Shown here piece by piece: positions 8,017-17,972 of a stretch of DNA of 64,000 nucleotides; position 1 is the stretch's first letter; each line of letters opens with the position of its first letter. The translations under genes were made by a program, and so were the position numbers. Source of the stretch: Alcaligenaceae bacterium (GTDB taxonomy: Bacteria > Pseudomonadota > Gammaproteobacteria > Burkholderiales > Burkholderiaceae_B); NCBI GenBank assembly GCA_013416485.1, contig JACCEO010000011.1:1-64000 (forward strand). The letters are read 5' to 3'. Under the pieces are notes generated by a model that was not told the origin of the DNA, made no database searches, and saw only the letters and a list, made by a program, of their open reading frames with translations.

Positions 8017-8226
8017 GTGTGTATAATACACATTAAACGTAGCTCGGACTTAATTAAAGCCCTAGAGCAAGGTGGCTGGGTACTTGATCGGGTGAAAGGA
8101 TCTCATCATATTTATACTCATCCTGAACGTGCAGGACATATTTGTGTTCCTCATCCGAAAAAGAATCTAGGTATCGGGCTGGTATCTAAAATTTTTAAAC
8201 AAGCAGGATTAAAAAGGACATCATGA
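8017..8226 (+). CDS. hicA: HicA-family mRNA interferase toxin
   Basis: A 69-residue protein with the whole HicA core: SSDLIKALEQGGWVLDRVKG, then SHHIYTHP with the catalytic His, then VPHPKKNLGIGLVSKIFKQAG. HicA is a small double-stranded-RNA-binding-like ribonuclease that cleaves mRNA when not bound by HicB. There is no ATG in frame. The best start is GTG 8017, 10 bases after AGGA, which gives seven more residues than compact HicA proteins. The codon where most homologues start is ATT here. Its stop overlaps the hicB start (ATGA), so the two are translationally coupled. Confidence 0.88.
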   Translation: MCIIHIKRSSDLIKALEQGGWVLDRVKGSHHIYTHPERAGHICVPHPKKNLGIGLVSKIFKQAGLKRTS

Positions 8227-8615
8227 GATACCCAATTGTTATTGAGCCAGGTGACCACGCCCAAGCTTGGGGAGTGGTTGTTCCTGATTTGCCAGGCTGT
8301 TTTTCAGCTGCTGATGATGGAATTGATGCCGCAATGGTGAATGCAAAGGAAGCCATAGAACTATGGATAGAAGCTGCTTTAGATAATAATGACAAAATCC
8401 CTTTGCCCAGTACCATTGCTGACTTGCAGTCTAATCTAGATTATCAAGGGTGGGTATGGGCCATCGTCGAGATTGATCCCGCGCTGTTTGATGACACAAT
8501 TGAACGGGTGAATATCACGTTGCCACGTCGGGTACTAGCCCGTCTGGATACCAAGGCTAAGGCTGCAGGAAAAAACCGATCAGCGTTTATTGCACATATG
8601 GCATTGACGCAATAA
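8223..8615 (+). CDS. hicB: HicB-family antitoxin
   Basis: A 130-residue antitoxin. The N-terminal partially degraded RNase H-like HicB domain has MRYPIVIEPGD, WGVVVPDLPGCFSAADD and MVNAKEAIELWIEAAL. The C-terminal ribbon-helix-helix segment, RVNITLPRRVLARLD and SAFIAHMALTQ, gives DNA binding. It neutralises HicA and should repress the operon, possibly at the dyad 7918-7941. The start ATG at 8223 lies inside the hicA stop region. Confidence 0.92.
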   Translation: MRYPIVIEPGDHAQAWGVVVPDLPGCFSAADDGIDAAMVNAKEAIELWIEAALDNNDKIPLPSTIADLQSNLDYQGWVWAIVEIDPALFDDTIERVNITLPRRVLARLDTKAKAAGKNRSAFIAHMALTQ

Positions 8616-8638
8616 CGGGCAACGTCAGAGGATTCAGC

Positions 8639-9250
8639 TTACCGACTTAACGGCAGCCACCCCCCGATAGCCACAAAAGTAGCCCCACAGGTTTGGTTAA
8701 ACCGCCGACCGCTGCGTTGCAGCCAGCCGCGTACCCGAAAAGACAGGCTGGCAATTAGGGCTTCAGTAATGATTTCAAGGATCACAAAAGTTGCCGCCAT
8801 AATCACGAACTGGATAAATAGGCTGCGTTGCGGATCAATAAACTGGGGCAGGAAGGCACTAAAGAACAGTATGGCTTTGGGGTTGGCTACGGCCGATATT
8901 AAACCCTGCTTAAATAGCTTACCCCCGTGCATGATGGGGGCGTTGGCCTGCAAGTCCAGTACGGGCGGTGGGGAACGCCATACTTGTATACCTAGCCAAA
9001 CTAAATAAGCGCCACCCGCCCATTTCATTATGGTCAGAAAATGGGCGGATGTTTGCAGTAAGGCACCTATGCCTATCATGGAAAACGCAACCACTAGGGT
9101 GAAACCAACGGCGCCGCCAGCTATGGTGAACAGGGCTTTACGTTGACCATATAGCGCACCGTGGGTCAGGGCCAATAGCGTATTTGGCCCAGGTGTAATT
9201 GACAGGGCCAAGGTGGCAACAAGGTAGATTAGCCAGGTGTCTAGGGCCAT
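8639..9250 (-). CDS. LysE/RhtB-family amino-acid exporter
   Basis: A 203-residue inner-membrane protein with about six hydrophobic segments. The family motif near the N-terminus is ALSITPGPNTLLALTHGALYG, split by the first loop, followed by GGAVGFTLVV. A second family block reads GGAYLVWLGIQVWRS and ISAVANPKAILFFSAFLPQF. Such proteins export amino acids or derivatives (lysine, homoserine, threonine). The substrate cannot be told from sequence. It lies alone on the minus strand between two toxin-antitoxin pairs. Confidence 0.9.
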   Translation of the reverse strand: MALDTWLIYLVATLALSITPGPNTLLALTHGALYGQRKALFTIAGGAVGFTLVVAFSMIGIGALLQTSAHFLTIMKWAGGAYLVWLGIQVWRSPPPVLDLQANAPIMHGGKLFKQGLISAVANPKAILFFSAFLPQFIDPQRSLFIQFVIMAATFVILEIITEALIASLSFRVRGWLQRSGRRFNQTCGATFVAIGGWLPLSR

Positions 9251-9354
9251 AGTGGTACGCCAGTGTTACAGGGGTTCGTTTTCGGGGTCTTTGACGCCGT
9301 CATGATGGTATTTAAGCAAATCGCTGTGATGGAGGCAATGCTTATGATTGCGAC

Positions 9355-9648
9355 TTATTTGGGACTAGATAAGTGCTGTGTTGTAATCCAGAACTTTAAG
9401 GCGTCATTCATGCGTGTTTGCCAACCTGGCCCCGCCGCTTTAAATGCGTCAATAATATCGCTATCAAAGCGCACTGTGATTTGAGTTTTTTGCCCAGACC
9501 CTAGGGGGCGGCCCCGTTGTTTCAAGGGTTTAAGCTGGTGAAATTCGTTTGCAGATAACTCTTTGGTATCTGGATCAGATCTGATCCCGGCGTTAATGGC
9601 TTCGTCTTCCTCTGGTGTTGGCAGGATCAAGGCAGATTTCTTGCTCAT
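9355..9648 (-). CDS. brnA: BrnA-family antitoxin
   Basis: A 97-residue protein. Its C-terminal half, TQITVRFDSDIIDAFKAAG-P-GWQTRMNDALKFWI, is the BrnA ribbon-helix-helix/oligomerisation region, and the N-terminus is a charged linker with GRPLGSGQK. The gene begins inside the 3' end of the toxin gene (56-base overlap), the toxin-first order normal for brnTA. BrnA binds BrnT and represses the operon. Confidence 0.88.
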   Translation of the reverse strand: MSKKSALILPTPEEDEAINAGIRSDPDTKELSANEFHQLKPLKQRGRPLGSGQKTQITVRFDSDIIDAFKAAGPGWQTRMNDALKFWITTQHLSSPK

Positions 9649-9904
9649 AATGAAGGACCTCTCGACGATTGGCTTTACGCAGGCTAATAATATGAAAAGA
9701 TGTAGTTCTTTGGGTGAACACTACGCAATATAGGCGCTGTCCTATGATGCCGTATCCGATTTCTCGTAACTCTAGGTAATCTTTGCGGTTATCGGGCATA
9801 GCCACCAGATCGTACCAGTCCAGCTGGCTTGCCAATGCTAAAGATACGCCGTGCTTGATGTAGTTAGACTGATCTTTCATCGGATCAAATGTGATCGTTA
9901 CCAT
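9593..9904 (-). CDS. brnT: BrnT-family toxin (RelE-like ribonuclease)
   Basis: A 103-residue protein with the BrnT core: ITFDPMKDQSNYIKHGVSLALA (an N-terminal variant of FDPAK-x-x-x-N-x-x-KHGVSF), then LREIGYGIIGQRLYCVVFTQR and FHIISLRKANRREVLHYE with the terminal Arg-rich helix. BrnT toxins arrest translation by RNA cleavage. The residues usual for activity (HGVSF region, ISLRKANRRE) look intact. The first gene of the pair starts at ATG 9904. Confidence 0.88.
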   Translation of the reverse strand: MVTITFDPMKDQSNYIKHGVSLALASQLDWYDLVAMPDNRKDYLELREIGYGIIGQRLYCVVFTQRTTSFHIISLRKANRREVLHYEQEICLDPANTRGRRSH

Positions 9905-9967
9905 ATATTGTAGTTATATTTAATTGAGGCGCAAGTATGCGTTGCATGTTGTCAACACAGGGTTAGT

Positions 9968-9983
9968 GTATGGACTAGCATAC
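9968..9983. promoter_or_regulatory. Small inverted repeat upstream of brnTA
   Basis: GTATG-GACTAG-CATAC, about 65 bases upstream of the brnT start. It is a possible BrnA operator, but a 5-bp arm can occur by chance. Confidence 0.25.
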
Positions 9984-10011
9984 GATGCTGATATAACCTT
10001 GGAAACCGTAC

Positions 10012-10043
10012 TAACCGCAGTAGTTAACAAAATACTGCGGTTA
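10012..10043 (-). terminator. Stem-loop after glnE
   Basis: TAACCGCAGTA / TACTGCGGTTA form a perfect 11-bp stem with a 10-base loop, 16 bases past the glnE stop. There is no U tract on the minus strand, so it may be a Rho-assisted end or an mRNA 3'-stabilising hairpin. Confidence 0.5.
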
Positions 10044-10058
10044 TAAGAGACACATTTA

Positions 10059-12881
10059 TCAGCCTATAACAACCGCCCACAGTTTACGTACGGCCTCGCG
10101 CTCTTGCGTAAATTCGTCACTGGGGACTCTGGCGCGTTCGGCGCCTTGCAGGCGTAAGGCATGTTGGCGTTTGCGCAGGCTGCGGTAGGCATCAGCCACA
10201 TGGCTGGCCAGGTCTGTAGGTATTAAGCCAGCCTGGGCAGCCAGTTGCAGTAGGGCAATATTCCCTAGGTTACCTAACAGTACCGGGTGCTGGCGGGCGT
10301 GGCTTAGCACTAGGTATTGGGTCATGAATTCCACATCGACCATACCGCCACGGTCGTGTTTCAGATCAAAATCCGGGCTGCGGTTGGGGTGGCCTGCCGT
10401 AATTTTGTCGCGCATGCTTAGTACGTCTTGTTTCAGCTTTTCCAGGTCACGCGGTTGTAGCAGTATTTGTTCGCGTAGGGCGTCAAAACGCTGGGCGATG
10501 TCAGGGTGGCCAGCGACCACGCGGGCGCGGGTCAGGGCTTGGTGTTCCCACGGCCAGGCTTGGTGTAGCTGGTAGTGGGTGAAGGCGTCTAACGACGCTG
10601 CCAGTAGACCAGCATCGCCGTCGGGGCGTAGTCGCAAGTCAACTTCATATAGGCGCCCAGATGACGTCATGGTAGATAACCACGATGTAATGCGCCTACC
10701 CAACTTGGCGTATAGCTCGCCAGCGTCTTCGCGGTCATCGTCGTACACAAACACCAAGTCCAGATCTGATGCATAACCAATTTCTTTGCCCCCCAGTTTG
10801 CCGTACGCAATAATGGCGAAGCGTGGTGGCGCTAGGTCTTCGGCAATCAACTGGTCGCTGAAACCAGGGGTTTGCTCGACCAAGACGGGTGCGTTTGTTT
10901 TTTTCCGTGCTTGTACCAATGGCCAAACGCGGTTGATGGTGGCGTGTAGCAGCATGTCGGCCAAGGCCGATAAGTGATCAGCCAGAGACTCTACGCTAAG
11001 CTGGCCTTCCAGATCTTGGGCCAGTAGTTGAAAGGTGATTTGATGCTGGGTATCGCGCATCAAGTTCATTTGCTGTTCTATGTCGGCTTGGCCGTTGGGT
11101 AGCAAACAGGCGTCCAGGTCGCTGTGTAGCTGGTCGGCAATATTGCTGAAGTCCGGGGTTTGCATCAAGGATCGCCATTCGATCAGGCTGTCCAGCAGTA
11201 AAGGGTATTGATTCAGGTATTGGGCGGCCCAAGGGCTGGCGGTCACTATGCGGGCCACGCGCGCCAGGGTTTCCGGGTATTCAGCCAGCAAGGCCAGATA
11301 AGCACTGCGCTGGGCGATGTGTTCGACCAAGGTCAATAAACGGGTGGCGGTGGTCACTGGCTGATCGGTTGCCACGGCGGTGTTGATAATGGCGGGTAGC
11401 AGGGCTTTTAAGCGTTTGCGGCTGGTGGCGGGCAAGCTGCGTATGCGGTGGCTGTCCAGCAGGGTTTCCACCTGGCGGTTGATGGTGTCGGCGTGTTCGC
11501 CCAAGTGTTGGCTGATGTGCTCTGATAAGCTGGTTGTGGGTGTGGCAGCGTGTTGTGGCTGGGGTGTGGCGTGGTCTGACTCGTCCCCGACACCGGCAAT
11601 TCGGAAGGCATCGTTAAACGTTAGGGTGACTAGGGCACGGTGCTTGGTCAGTTGGGTTTCAAACGCGTCTTGCTCCATGCCCATTGCAGTGGCTAGGTCG
11701 GCGCGTAGTTCGGGATCACGGGGTAGTAAATGCGTTTGTTCGTCTTCGCGGTATTGCAGCATGTGTTCAACGCGACGCAGGAAGTAATAGGCGGCTTCTA
11801 GTGAAGTGGCAACGTTTTCTGGAAGTAGACCCGCTTTTTTTTGTTTATATAAGGCAGCATGTAGGGCGCGTTGTTGTAAAGACGGCATGCGTCCGGCGCG
11901 TATCAGCTGATTCAGCTGCACAACGAATTCAATTTCCCGTATACCGCCATCACCCAGTTTGATGTTGTGTACGGTATCGACGCCGCTGCGTGCCAAGGCG
12001 CGGCGCTCCCAGTCTTGGCGTATGCGTTCGCGTAGGCTGCGCAGGGCAGACAAGGCATCAAAGTCAAAGTATTTGCGATACACAAAGGGCGCACGCAAGG
12101 CTTCCAGTTGGTGGATTTGCGGGCTGGGTTGGCTATTAGCAAAGGCTTTGCAGGGAATGATACGGGCTTTGATCCAAGCGTAGCGTTCCCACTCCCTGCC
12201 TTGGGTAACCAGATAGTGCTCTAGGGCGCCCAGGCTCCAGGCCAGGGGGCCGGCATTGCCGTCTGGGCGCAGGCGCAAGTCGGTACGAAAGACATAGCCG
12301 TCGGCATCCATTTCAGATAGCACTGGCACCATATGGCGGGCGACTTTGCCGTAGAACTCATGGTGACTGATTTTCCGTCTACCGTTGGTTTCCCCTTCGG
12401 CACCGTACAGCATAATCAGGTCGATATCCGAGGATACGTTCAGTTCGCGTCCGCCCAACTTACCCATGCCTAGTATCAACATTTCCTGAGGCAGGCCGGT
12501 TTCTGGGTCATGCGGCACACCGTGGATGTCGGCCAGTTCGGTGGCTACGCTTTTGTAGGCTTCGGCAACCGCTAAGTCAGCCAGGGTAGACATGGCGGTA
12601 ACCACTTCTACTAAAGGGGCATCGCCATTGATATCGCGTACCATTAAGGTGAAGAAGACGCGTTCGCGCAGTTGGCGCAGGGCGCGACGCACTTGGCTAA
12701 CTGATAAGCTATCTTCTTGAACTGGACATAATTCGGTATACCAGTCTCCCACTAGCTTGCGGGTAACAGGTAGTGCTGCTGCCTGAATTAGCCACTGTTC
12801 CAAAGCAGTATTGCTGTGTAGTTTGCGACGCAAAGCCCCTGACCATTGCAAGGCGGGTGATAATAATTGAGGAATAGACAT
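10059..12881 (-). CDS. glnE: Bifunctional glutamine synthetase adenylyltransferase / adenylyl-removing enzyme
   Basis: A 940-residue protein, the normal length. It contains two nucleotidyltransferase domains. The N-terminal adenylyl-removase domain has [18 protein letters not shown] at about 138-155. The C-terminal adenylyltransferase domain has [18 protein letters not shown] at about 692-710. Each is followed by a DLRLRPDG motif and a GGIREIEF or GGMVDVEF block. It adds AMP to, and removes it from, glutamine synthetase according to nitrogen status signalled by PII. The start ATG at 12881 is divergent from yhdP, with about 100 bases between them. Confidence 0.97.
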   Translation of the reverse strand: MSIPQLLSPALQWSGALRRKLHSNTALEQWLIQAAALPVTRKLVGDWYTELCPVQEDSLSVSQVRRALRQLRERVFFTLMVRDINGDAPLVEVVTAMSTLADLAVAEAYKSVATELADIHGVPHDPETGLPQEMLILGMGKLGGRELNVSSDIDLIMLYGAEGETNGRRKISHHEFYGKVARHMVPVLSEMDADGYVFRTDLRLRPDGNAGPLAWSLGALEHYLVTQGREWERYAWIKARIIPCKAFANSQPSPQIHQLEALRAPFVYRKYFDFDALSALRSLRERIRQDWERRALARSGVDTVHNIKLGDGGIREIEFVVQLNQLIRAGRMPSLQQRALHAALYKQKKAGLLPENVATSLEAAYYFLRRVEHMLQYREDEQTHLLPRDPELRADLATAMGMEQDAFETQLTKHRALVTLTFNDAFRIAGVGDESDHATPQPQHAATPTTSLSEHISQHLGEHADTINRQVETLLDSHRIRSLPATSRKRLKALLPAIINTAVATDQPVTTATRLLTLVEHIAQRSAYLALLAEYPETLARVARIVTASPWAAQYLNQYPLLLDSLIEWRSLMQTPDFSNIADQLHSDLDACLLPNGQADIEQQMNLMRDTQHQITFQLLAQDLEGQLSVESLADHLSALADMLLHATINRVWPLVQARKKTNAPVLVEQTPGFSDQLIAEDLAPPRFAIIAYGKLGGKEIGYASDLDLVFVYDDDREDAGELYAKLGRRITSWLSTMTSSGRLYEVDLRLRPDGDAGLLAASLDAFTHYQLHQAWPWEHQALTRARVVAGHPDIAQRFDALREQILLQPRDLEKLKQDVLSMRDKITAGHPNRSPDFDLKHDRGGMVDVEFMTQYLVLSHARQHPVLLGNLGNIALLQLAAQAGLIPTDLASHVADAYRSLRKRQHALRLQGAERARVPSDEFTQEREAVRKLWAVVIG

Positions 12882-12982
12882 AGATTTACCGGTAAAAGGC
12901 CTTAGTGCGCGGCACGGCGACGCATACTGCTATAACATCCGACAAGATACTGCAAAGTTCATAGCTCTGGCGAATTAAATCC

Positions 12983-15900
12983 GTGTTACGTCTTACTCGT
13001 GCTTCACTACGTGTACTGGGCCGCTTGGCATTGGTAGCGTATTTTCTGATTGCCCTGTCCTTATTGGGGGTGCGATATTGGTTGTTACCCAATATCGATC
13101 AGTTTCGCCCCTATATTGCGCAACAGTTAAGCATGGCCTTGGGTACCCAAGTGGATATTGACGCCGTCAGTGCCCAATGGAAGGGCCTGAATCCTAGTCT
13201 GGCTTTGAAGCAGGTAAGCTTTACTGACCACCAAGGCAGGCAGGTATTTAGTATGCCTAGGGTGCGTGCCACGCTGTCCTGGCGTAGTGTGTTGGCGTTG
13301 CAACCGCGTTTCTTGATGCTACAAATTAGCGGCATGGACTTGACCCTGCGTCGTGATACGGTAGGGCGCTTGCATGTGTTGGGGCAGTCGCTAGACCTGG
13401 CATCGGCCAATACCGATGGGGATCTGAACCAGAGTGTGATGGCGTGGTTGGCGAGTCAACGTCAAATTTCCTTGGTGGATACGGTATTGCGCTGGGTGGA
13501 TGAAACGCGCGATGCCACGCCTTTGGTACTGCAAGGGGTGACCCTGCATATGCAAAACCAGGCACAAGAACATACGTTTTCCTTGGTGGCACGGCCGCCT
13601 GCCAACTTAGGCGACATCGTGGATATCCGTGGTGATCTTGCACTATCCTCGCTGGGACAGCCCAAGACTTTGGCTCTGGAAACCGGGCAAGGGCGTTTGT
13701 ATGTACACATAGGTGGTATGCAGCCGCAGGGCTGGTCGCCGTGGCTGGATATGTCTGGTTACTTGAAGTCTGGCAAGGTGTCGGCTCAGGCGTGGTTGCA
13801 AATTGCTCAGGGTAAGCTTAATTACCTGACGGCCGATATGCAACTAACCGACGGCCTTTGGCTGCTGGATGATGACACCCGAGTTTCTGCACAGCGTGCA
13901 CATATTTACATGGATGGGCCAGCTGCGGCGTTTTCTGGTCAGTTGCTGTCGCATGATACGAGTTTACCCATAGACGACGTGGTGTCTACAACCACTCCAG
14001 CCATGAACTATCAGGTGCAAATGGATAGTTTTCACTTGGGTGACTCACCCTGGTTTACTCAGCCCCTGGTGTTAGATAGCTTAATGATGCAGGGCTTGCT
14101 AAGTATGGATGGGCAAGGGGTAAAGGTGCAGGCACAGCGCTTAGATTTACGTAATTCCGATATCCAGGCAAGCTTTCATGGTGAATGGCGTTCAGATTCC
14201 TTGGGTGGGGCAGGGATCATAGATTTGCTAGGTCGTGTGGATCGCCTAGGTATTGCTGCTTTGCATAAGTACATGCCTACCGAGATGGATGCCGAGGTCA
14301 AGAATTGGTTAAGTACAGGCTTGGCAGCTGGCGACATTTACGATGCCAGCGTTGTCTTGCAAGGCCAGTTGAATCAGTTTCCTTTTGCTAAGCATCCAGA
14401 ACTGGGTGTATTCGAGATCGCCGGGAAATTCAAAGACGTAGCCATAGACTACTTGCCCCCAGAGGGCAAAGATAAAGGCTGGCCTGCAGTCACTGAAATG
14501 CAAGGTCGGGTAGCTATGCGCAACGCAGGTTTATTATTGAAGGCGGATAGCGGGGTGTTGCGTCCAGATGGTCAAGCTTCCGTTCATGCCAGTCAGCTTA
14601 GTGCCCGTATCAATGACATGGCCGATACCGCTGTACTTGAGATAAATGGCCAAACTCAAGGCGAGGCAAGCGCTTATTTAGGATTGATGACGAATAGCCC
14701 TTTGGGGGCATTGCTAGACGGTATGTTTGATCAATCCACGGCGACAGGTCCGTGGCAAGTGCCCTTGTCATTGACCGTACCCTTGTTGGATCCTTATGCA
14801 ACCACGGTGCAGGGGGCGGTACAGTTTGCCCAGGGGGATGTTAGCCTGATGCCGGGGGTACCGCCTTTTACCAAGGTTCAAGGTGAACTGGAGTTCACCG
14901 AGCTGGCGGTTAGCACTAGTACAGTGCAAGGCCAGTTCATGGGTGGTGCCATGCGTATCCAGGGAAGTTCAGCGGATACGTCCAAAGGTCTGGTTATGCA
15001 AGGCCGTAGTAATGCCGTGGCTTTGAATGACTATATGGGTTTGCCTGGCATGCAGCGCTTCCAGGGGGACTTTGATTACTCCTTAAGCGTGCGTCAATTA
15101 CCCGGTGGTTTGCTGGGCTTGAATCTGAAGTCTGACCTGAATGGTTTGGCGCTAGACCTGCCGGAACCACTGGCTAAATCGGCGAAGACAGCCTTGCCGC
15201 TACAGCTTAGTTGGAGCAATGGTAAAAAACAGACCTTAGACATCACGATGGGCAAGGGTATTAGCGCCCGTTTTCTGCATGCATCGGCGGTTAAGAAGGG
15301 TCAGCCGTATTTCTATGCCGGCACCATAGGCGTACATCAGCAGCCAACTATGCTGGCTCAGGGCATTAATGTGGATATTCAGTCCCCCACTTTTGATGCA
15401 GATGCCTGGAAGACAGTGGTAGAGGAGTTTATGCCGTCATCGGCCTCTGTTTCTGGATCACGTATTTTCCCTGAGCTTCAGCAGTTACGCCTACAGGCTA
15501 ATCAAGCCAGATTTTTTGGGGTGTTACTGGATGAGCTTACTTACACCATACAAAGACCGGATGCCCAGCGTTGGCGCATGGATATTAGTTCATCGGAAAC
15601 GGCTGGCACCTTGCAATGGCAAGAGCGTAACCATAAGGTGGTAGGCCCTATGCAGGCTAACTTTCATCGCTTGGCATTGGGGATGAATGCGGCCCAAGAG
15701 GCAGCTGATAGTCACTCTGGTAACGCTGATAGCACCTTGAAAATACAAGATGATCTGGATCTTCCTGATATCAATTTACAGGTTAAAAATTTACGCTTGT
15801 ATGGTCGTGATGCGGGTGAGCTGGCCTTGACAGGGGTTAAGCAGGCTAAGGGTAGTAGTTGGAAGTTGGAAAAGCTGACATTGACCAGTCCTAACATGCA

Positions 15901-16576
15901 GTTGGCCGGTACCGGCACTTGGCGTTTGCAAGGACCAGATCGTGGCTTGCGTTTAGACGCCAAGGCCGAATTTAACGATATAGGCAAGTATTTTGACCAG
16001 CTTGGCTTTACGGGCTTGATGGCAGGGGGGCAGGGCGAATTTGTGGGTGCCATTGAGTGGCGCAATATGCCGTGGGAATTTAGCCGCACTGATCTTAAGG
16101 GAAGTATTCGTTTTGCTTTGGACAAAGGCCGGTTTCAAAACCTGGGTTCTAAGTCGGCACGTTTATTGGAACTGTTGTCCTTTCAGTCGTTTAGTCGACT
16201 GATGCGCTTGGATTTGAACCCTAAGACCTTGCTGAAAGACGGCTTCCCTTATGACAGCTTGCGCGGTTCGCTGGTACTGGATGGTGGCATAGTTAGCACC
16301 AATGACTACCGCATCATAGGACCAGTAGGCACTATTGTTCTTGATGGTAAAAGTAGCTTGATCGATGAAAGCCTGGATGCGAAGGCCGTGGTCATTCCTA
16401 ATTTGGATGTTAGCGGCGCGGCGATAGCAGCGGGAATTGCAATTAACCCGATAGTAGGGATAGGGGCTTTCTTGACGCAATGGGTGCTGAAAGAACCTCT
16501 GGCCAAAGCCATGACGGTTCAGTACCACATAGGCGGTACGTGGAACGACCCTAAAATTACAGAACGCGAGAACTAG
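12983..16576 (+). CDS. yhdP: YhdP family protein (AsmA/TamB-like envelope lipid-transport protein)
   Basis: A 1197-residue protein with one N-terminal membrane anchor (LALVAYFLIALSLLGVRYW, about residues 15-33). A very long beta-rich periplasmic region follows and ends in an AsmA-like C-terminal block (NPKTLLKDGFPYDSLRGSLV, IAAGIAINPIVGIGAFL). Length and layout fit YhdP (DUF3971 plus AsmA_2), one of the AsmA-like bridge proteins proposed to carry phospholipids between inner and outer membranes. The start is GTG at 12983. It is transcribed divergently from glnE and ends at a long hairpin shared with convergent gdhA. Confidence 0.93.
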   Translation: MLRLTRASLRVLGRLALVAYFLIALSLLGVRYWLLPNIDQFRPYIAQQLSMALGTQVDIDAVSAQWKGLNPSLALKQVSFTDHQGRQVFSMPRVRATLSWRSVLALQPRFLMLQISGMDLTLRRDTVGRLHVLGQSLDLASANTDGDLNQSVMAWLASQRQISLVDTVLRWVDETRDATPLVLQGVTLHMQNQAQEHTFSLVARPPANLGDIVDIRGDLALSSLGQPKTLALETGQGRLYVHIGGMQPQGWSPWLDMSGYLKSGKVSAQAWLQIAQGKLNYLTADMQLTDGLWLLDDDTRVSAQRAHIYMDGPAAAFSGQLLSHDTSLPIDDVVSTTTPAMNYQVQMDSFHLGDSPWFTQPLVLDSLMMQGLLSMDGQGVKVQAQRLDLRNSDIQASFHGEWRSDSLGGAGIIDLLGRVDRLGIAALHKYMPTEMDAEVKNWLSTGLAAGDIYDASVVLQGQLNQFPFAKHPELGVFEIAGKFKDVAIDYLPPEGKDKGWPAVTEMQGRVAMRNAGLLLKADSGVLRPDGQASVHASQLSARINDMADTAVLEINGQTQGEASAYLGLMTNSPLGALLDGMFDQSTATGPWQVPLSLTVPLLDPYATTVQGAVQFAQGDVSLMPGVPPFTKVQGELEFTELAVSTSTVQGQFMGGAMRIQGSSADTSKGLVMQGRSNAVALNDYMGLPGMQRFQGDFDYSLSVRQLPGGLLGLNLKSDLNGLALDLPEPLAKSAKTALPLQLSWSNGKKQTLDITMGKGISARFLHASAVKKGQPYFYAGTIGVHQQPTMLAQGINVDIQSPTFDADAWKTVVEEFMPSSASVSGSRIFPELQQLRLQANQARFFGVLLDELTYTIQRPDAQRWRMDISSSETAGTLQWQERNHKVVGPMQANFHRLALGMNAAQEAADSHSGNADSTLKIQDDLDLPDINLQVKNLRLYGRDAGELALTGVKQAKGSSWKLEKLTLTSPNMQLAGTGTWRLQGPDRGLRLDAKAEFNDIGKYFDQLGFTGLMAGGQGEFVGAIEWRNMPWEFSRTDLKGSIRFALDKGRFQNLGSKSARLLELLSFQSFSRLMRLDLNPKTLLKDGFPYDSLRGSLVLDGGIVSTNDYRIIGPVGTIVLDGKSSLIDESLDAKAVVIPNLDVSGAAIAAGIAINPIVGIGAFLTQWVLKEPLAKAMTVQYHIGGTWNDPKITEREN

Positions 16577-16605
16577 GCCTGATTAGGACTTAGTAGCTCG
16601 CGTTC
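16562..16605. terminator. Long hairpin between convergent yhdP and gdhA
   Basis: GAACGCGAG / CTCGCGTTC form a perfect 9-bp outer stem. The 26-base loop can pair partly (ACTAGG...CTTAGT). The left arm overlaps the last yhdP codons. It is placed to stop both convergent transcripts, though a clear U tract is missing. Confidence 0.5.
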
Positions 16606-16625
16606 AGTGACGGGCTTGACTAAGT

Positions 16626-17972
16626 TTAATAAACGCCTTGTTGCAGCATGGCATCGGCCACTTTGACGAAGCCTGCAATATTGGCGCCATTGACGTAATT
16701 AACGGTTTTGTTGCTGTCATCCGTGCCGTGCAGTACACAGTTTTGGTGGATGTCGCGCATGATGCTGTTCAGTTTGGCATCGACCTGTTCGGCTGACCAT
16801 TGCAAACGCTGAGCATTTTGGCTCATTTCCAGACCGGAAACGGCGACCCCTCCGGCATTACTGGCCTTGCCCGGAGCATACAATATACCGGCTTTAATAA
16901 AGGCGTCTACGGCCTCTAGGCTGGTAGGCATGTTGGCCCCTTCAGCGACGCAACGCACACCATTGGCAATTAAGGTTTTAGCGTCGTTCAGTTCCAGTTC
17001 GTTTTGTGTTGCACAGGGCAGGGCAATGTCTACCGGTACATGCCAAGGACGCTTACCTGCTTCGTAAGGCAAACGTAGTTGACGTGCATAGTCTTCTAGT
17101 AGACCGCGCTGTTGGCCCTTGATGTCCATGAGTATGGCAAGCTTTTCAGGCGTAAACCCTGCCTTGTCCACCACACAGCCATGCGAATCCGACACGGTAA
17201 CCACACGGGCACCCAACTGCATGCATTTTTCTATGGCGTATTGGGCCACATTGCCAGAGCCTGACACGGATACGGTTAAGCCTTCCAAGCTTAAGCCAGC
17301 ATGCTTTAGCATTTCGTGGGCAAAGTAGACAGTGCCATAGCCTGTGGCCTCGGGGCGTATTAGGCTGCCACCAAAGCTTAAACCCTTGCCCGTGAAAACA
17401 GAGGCCGCTGAATTTGACAGTTTTTTCATCATGCCGGCCATATAGCCGACTTCTCGAGCACCAACACCAATATCGCCTGCGGGGACGTCAGTGTCTGGAC
17501 CTAGGTGACGGTGTAATTCCACCATCAGGGCCTGACAGAAACGCATGACCTCGAGGTCAGATTTGCCTTTGGGGTTGAAATCCGAGCCACCTTTGCCGCC
17601 GCCCATAGGTAGGGTGGTTAATGCATTTTTAAAGGTTTGCTCGAAAGCCAGGAATTTGAGTATGGATAAATTGACACTAGGGTGGAAGCGCATGCCACCC
17701 TTGAATGGGCCTATCGCAGAACTGTGTTGGATGCGGTAGGCGCGGTTTACTTGAGTTTGACCTTGGTCATCAACCCAAGCTACCCGGAACTGTACTATTC
17801 GCTCTGGCTCGGTTAGCCGGTCTATTAACCCGTACTGTGCGTACTTAGGGTTATTTTGTATGAATGGCCAAAGGCTATTCATAACTTCATGGACCGCTTG
17901 CATAAACTCGGGCTGGTGCGGATCGCGGGTTTCAATCCGACTTAAGTACTGCTCCAGGGTAGGTAGGGTCAT
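16626..17972 (-). CDS. gdhA: NADP-type glutamate dehydrogenase
   Basis: A 448-residue hexameric enzyme close in length to E. coli GdhA (447). The substrate-binding and catalytic segment is LPMGGGKGGSDFNPKGKS. FQVAWV-type (FRVAWVDDQGQ) and KGGMRFHPSVNLS blocks are present, as is the Rossmann motif VSVSGSGNVAQYA. It interconverts glutamate with 2-oxoglutarate and ammonium, normally for ammonium assimilation. The start ATG at 17972 overlaps the rho stop by one base (TAATG), so it is probably co-transcribed and translationally coupled with trxA-rho, which is an unusual partner. Confidence 0.96.
   Translation of the reverse strand: MTLPTLEQYLSRIETRDPHQPEFMQAVHEVMNSLWPFIQNNPKYAQYGLIDRLTEPERIVQFRVAWVDDQGQTQVNRAYRIQHSSAIGPFKGGMRFHPSVNLSILKFLAFEQTFKNALTTLPMGGGKGGSDFNPKGKSDLEVMRFCQALMVELHRHLGPDTDVPAGDIGVGAREVGYMAGMMKKLSNSAASVFTGKGLSFGGSLIRPEATGYGTVYFAHEMLKHAGLSLEGLTVSVSGSGNVAQYAIEKCMQLGARVVTVSDSHGCVVDKAGFTPEKLAILMDIKGQQRGLLEDYARQLRLPYEAGKRPWHVPVDIALPCATQNELELNDAKTLIANGVRCVAEGANMPTSLEAVDAFIKAGILYAPGKASNAGGVAVSGLEMSQNAQRLQWSAEQVDAKLNSIMRDIHQNCVLHGTDDSNKTVNYVNGANIAGFVKVADAMLQQGVY

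Noticed and set aside
10324-12200. Many long frames on the plus strand opposite glnE
   Set aside because: They are antisense shadows with Ser/Arg-rich, low-information translations. GlnE motifs on the minus strand are unambiguous.
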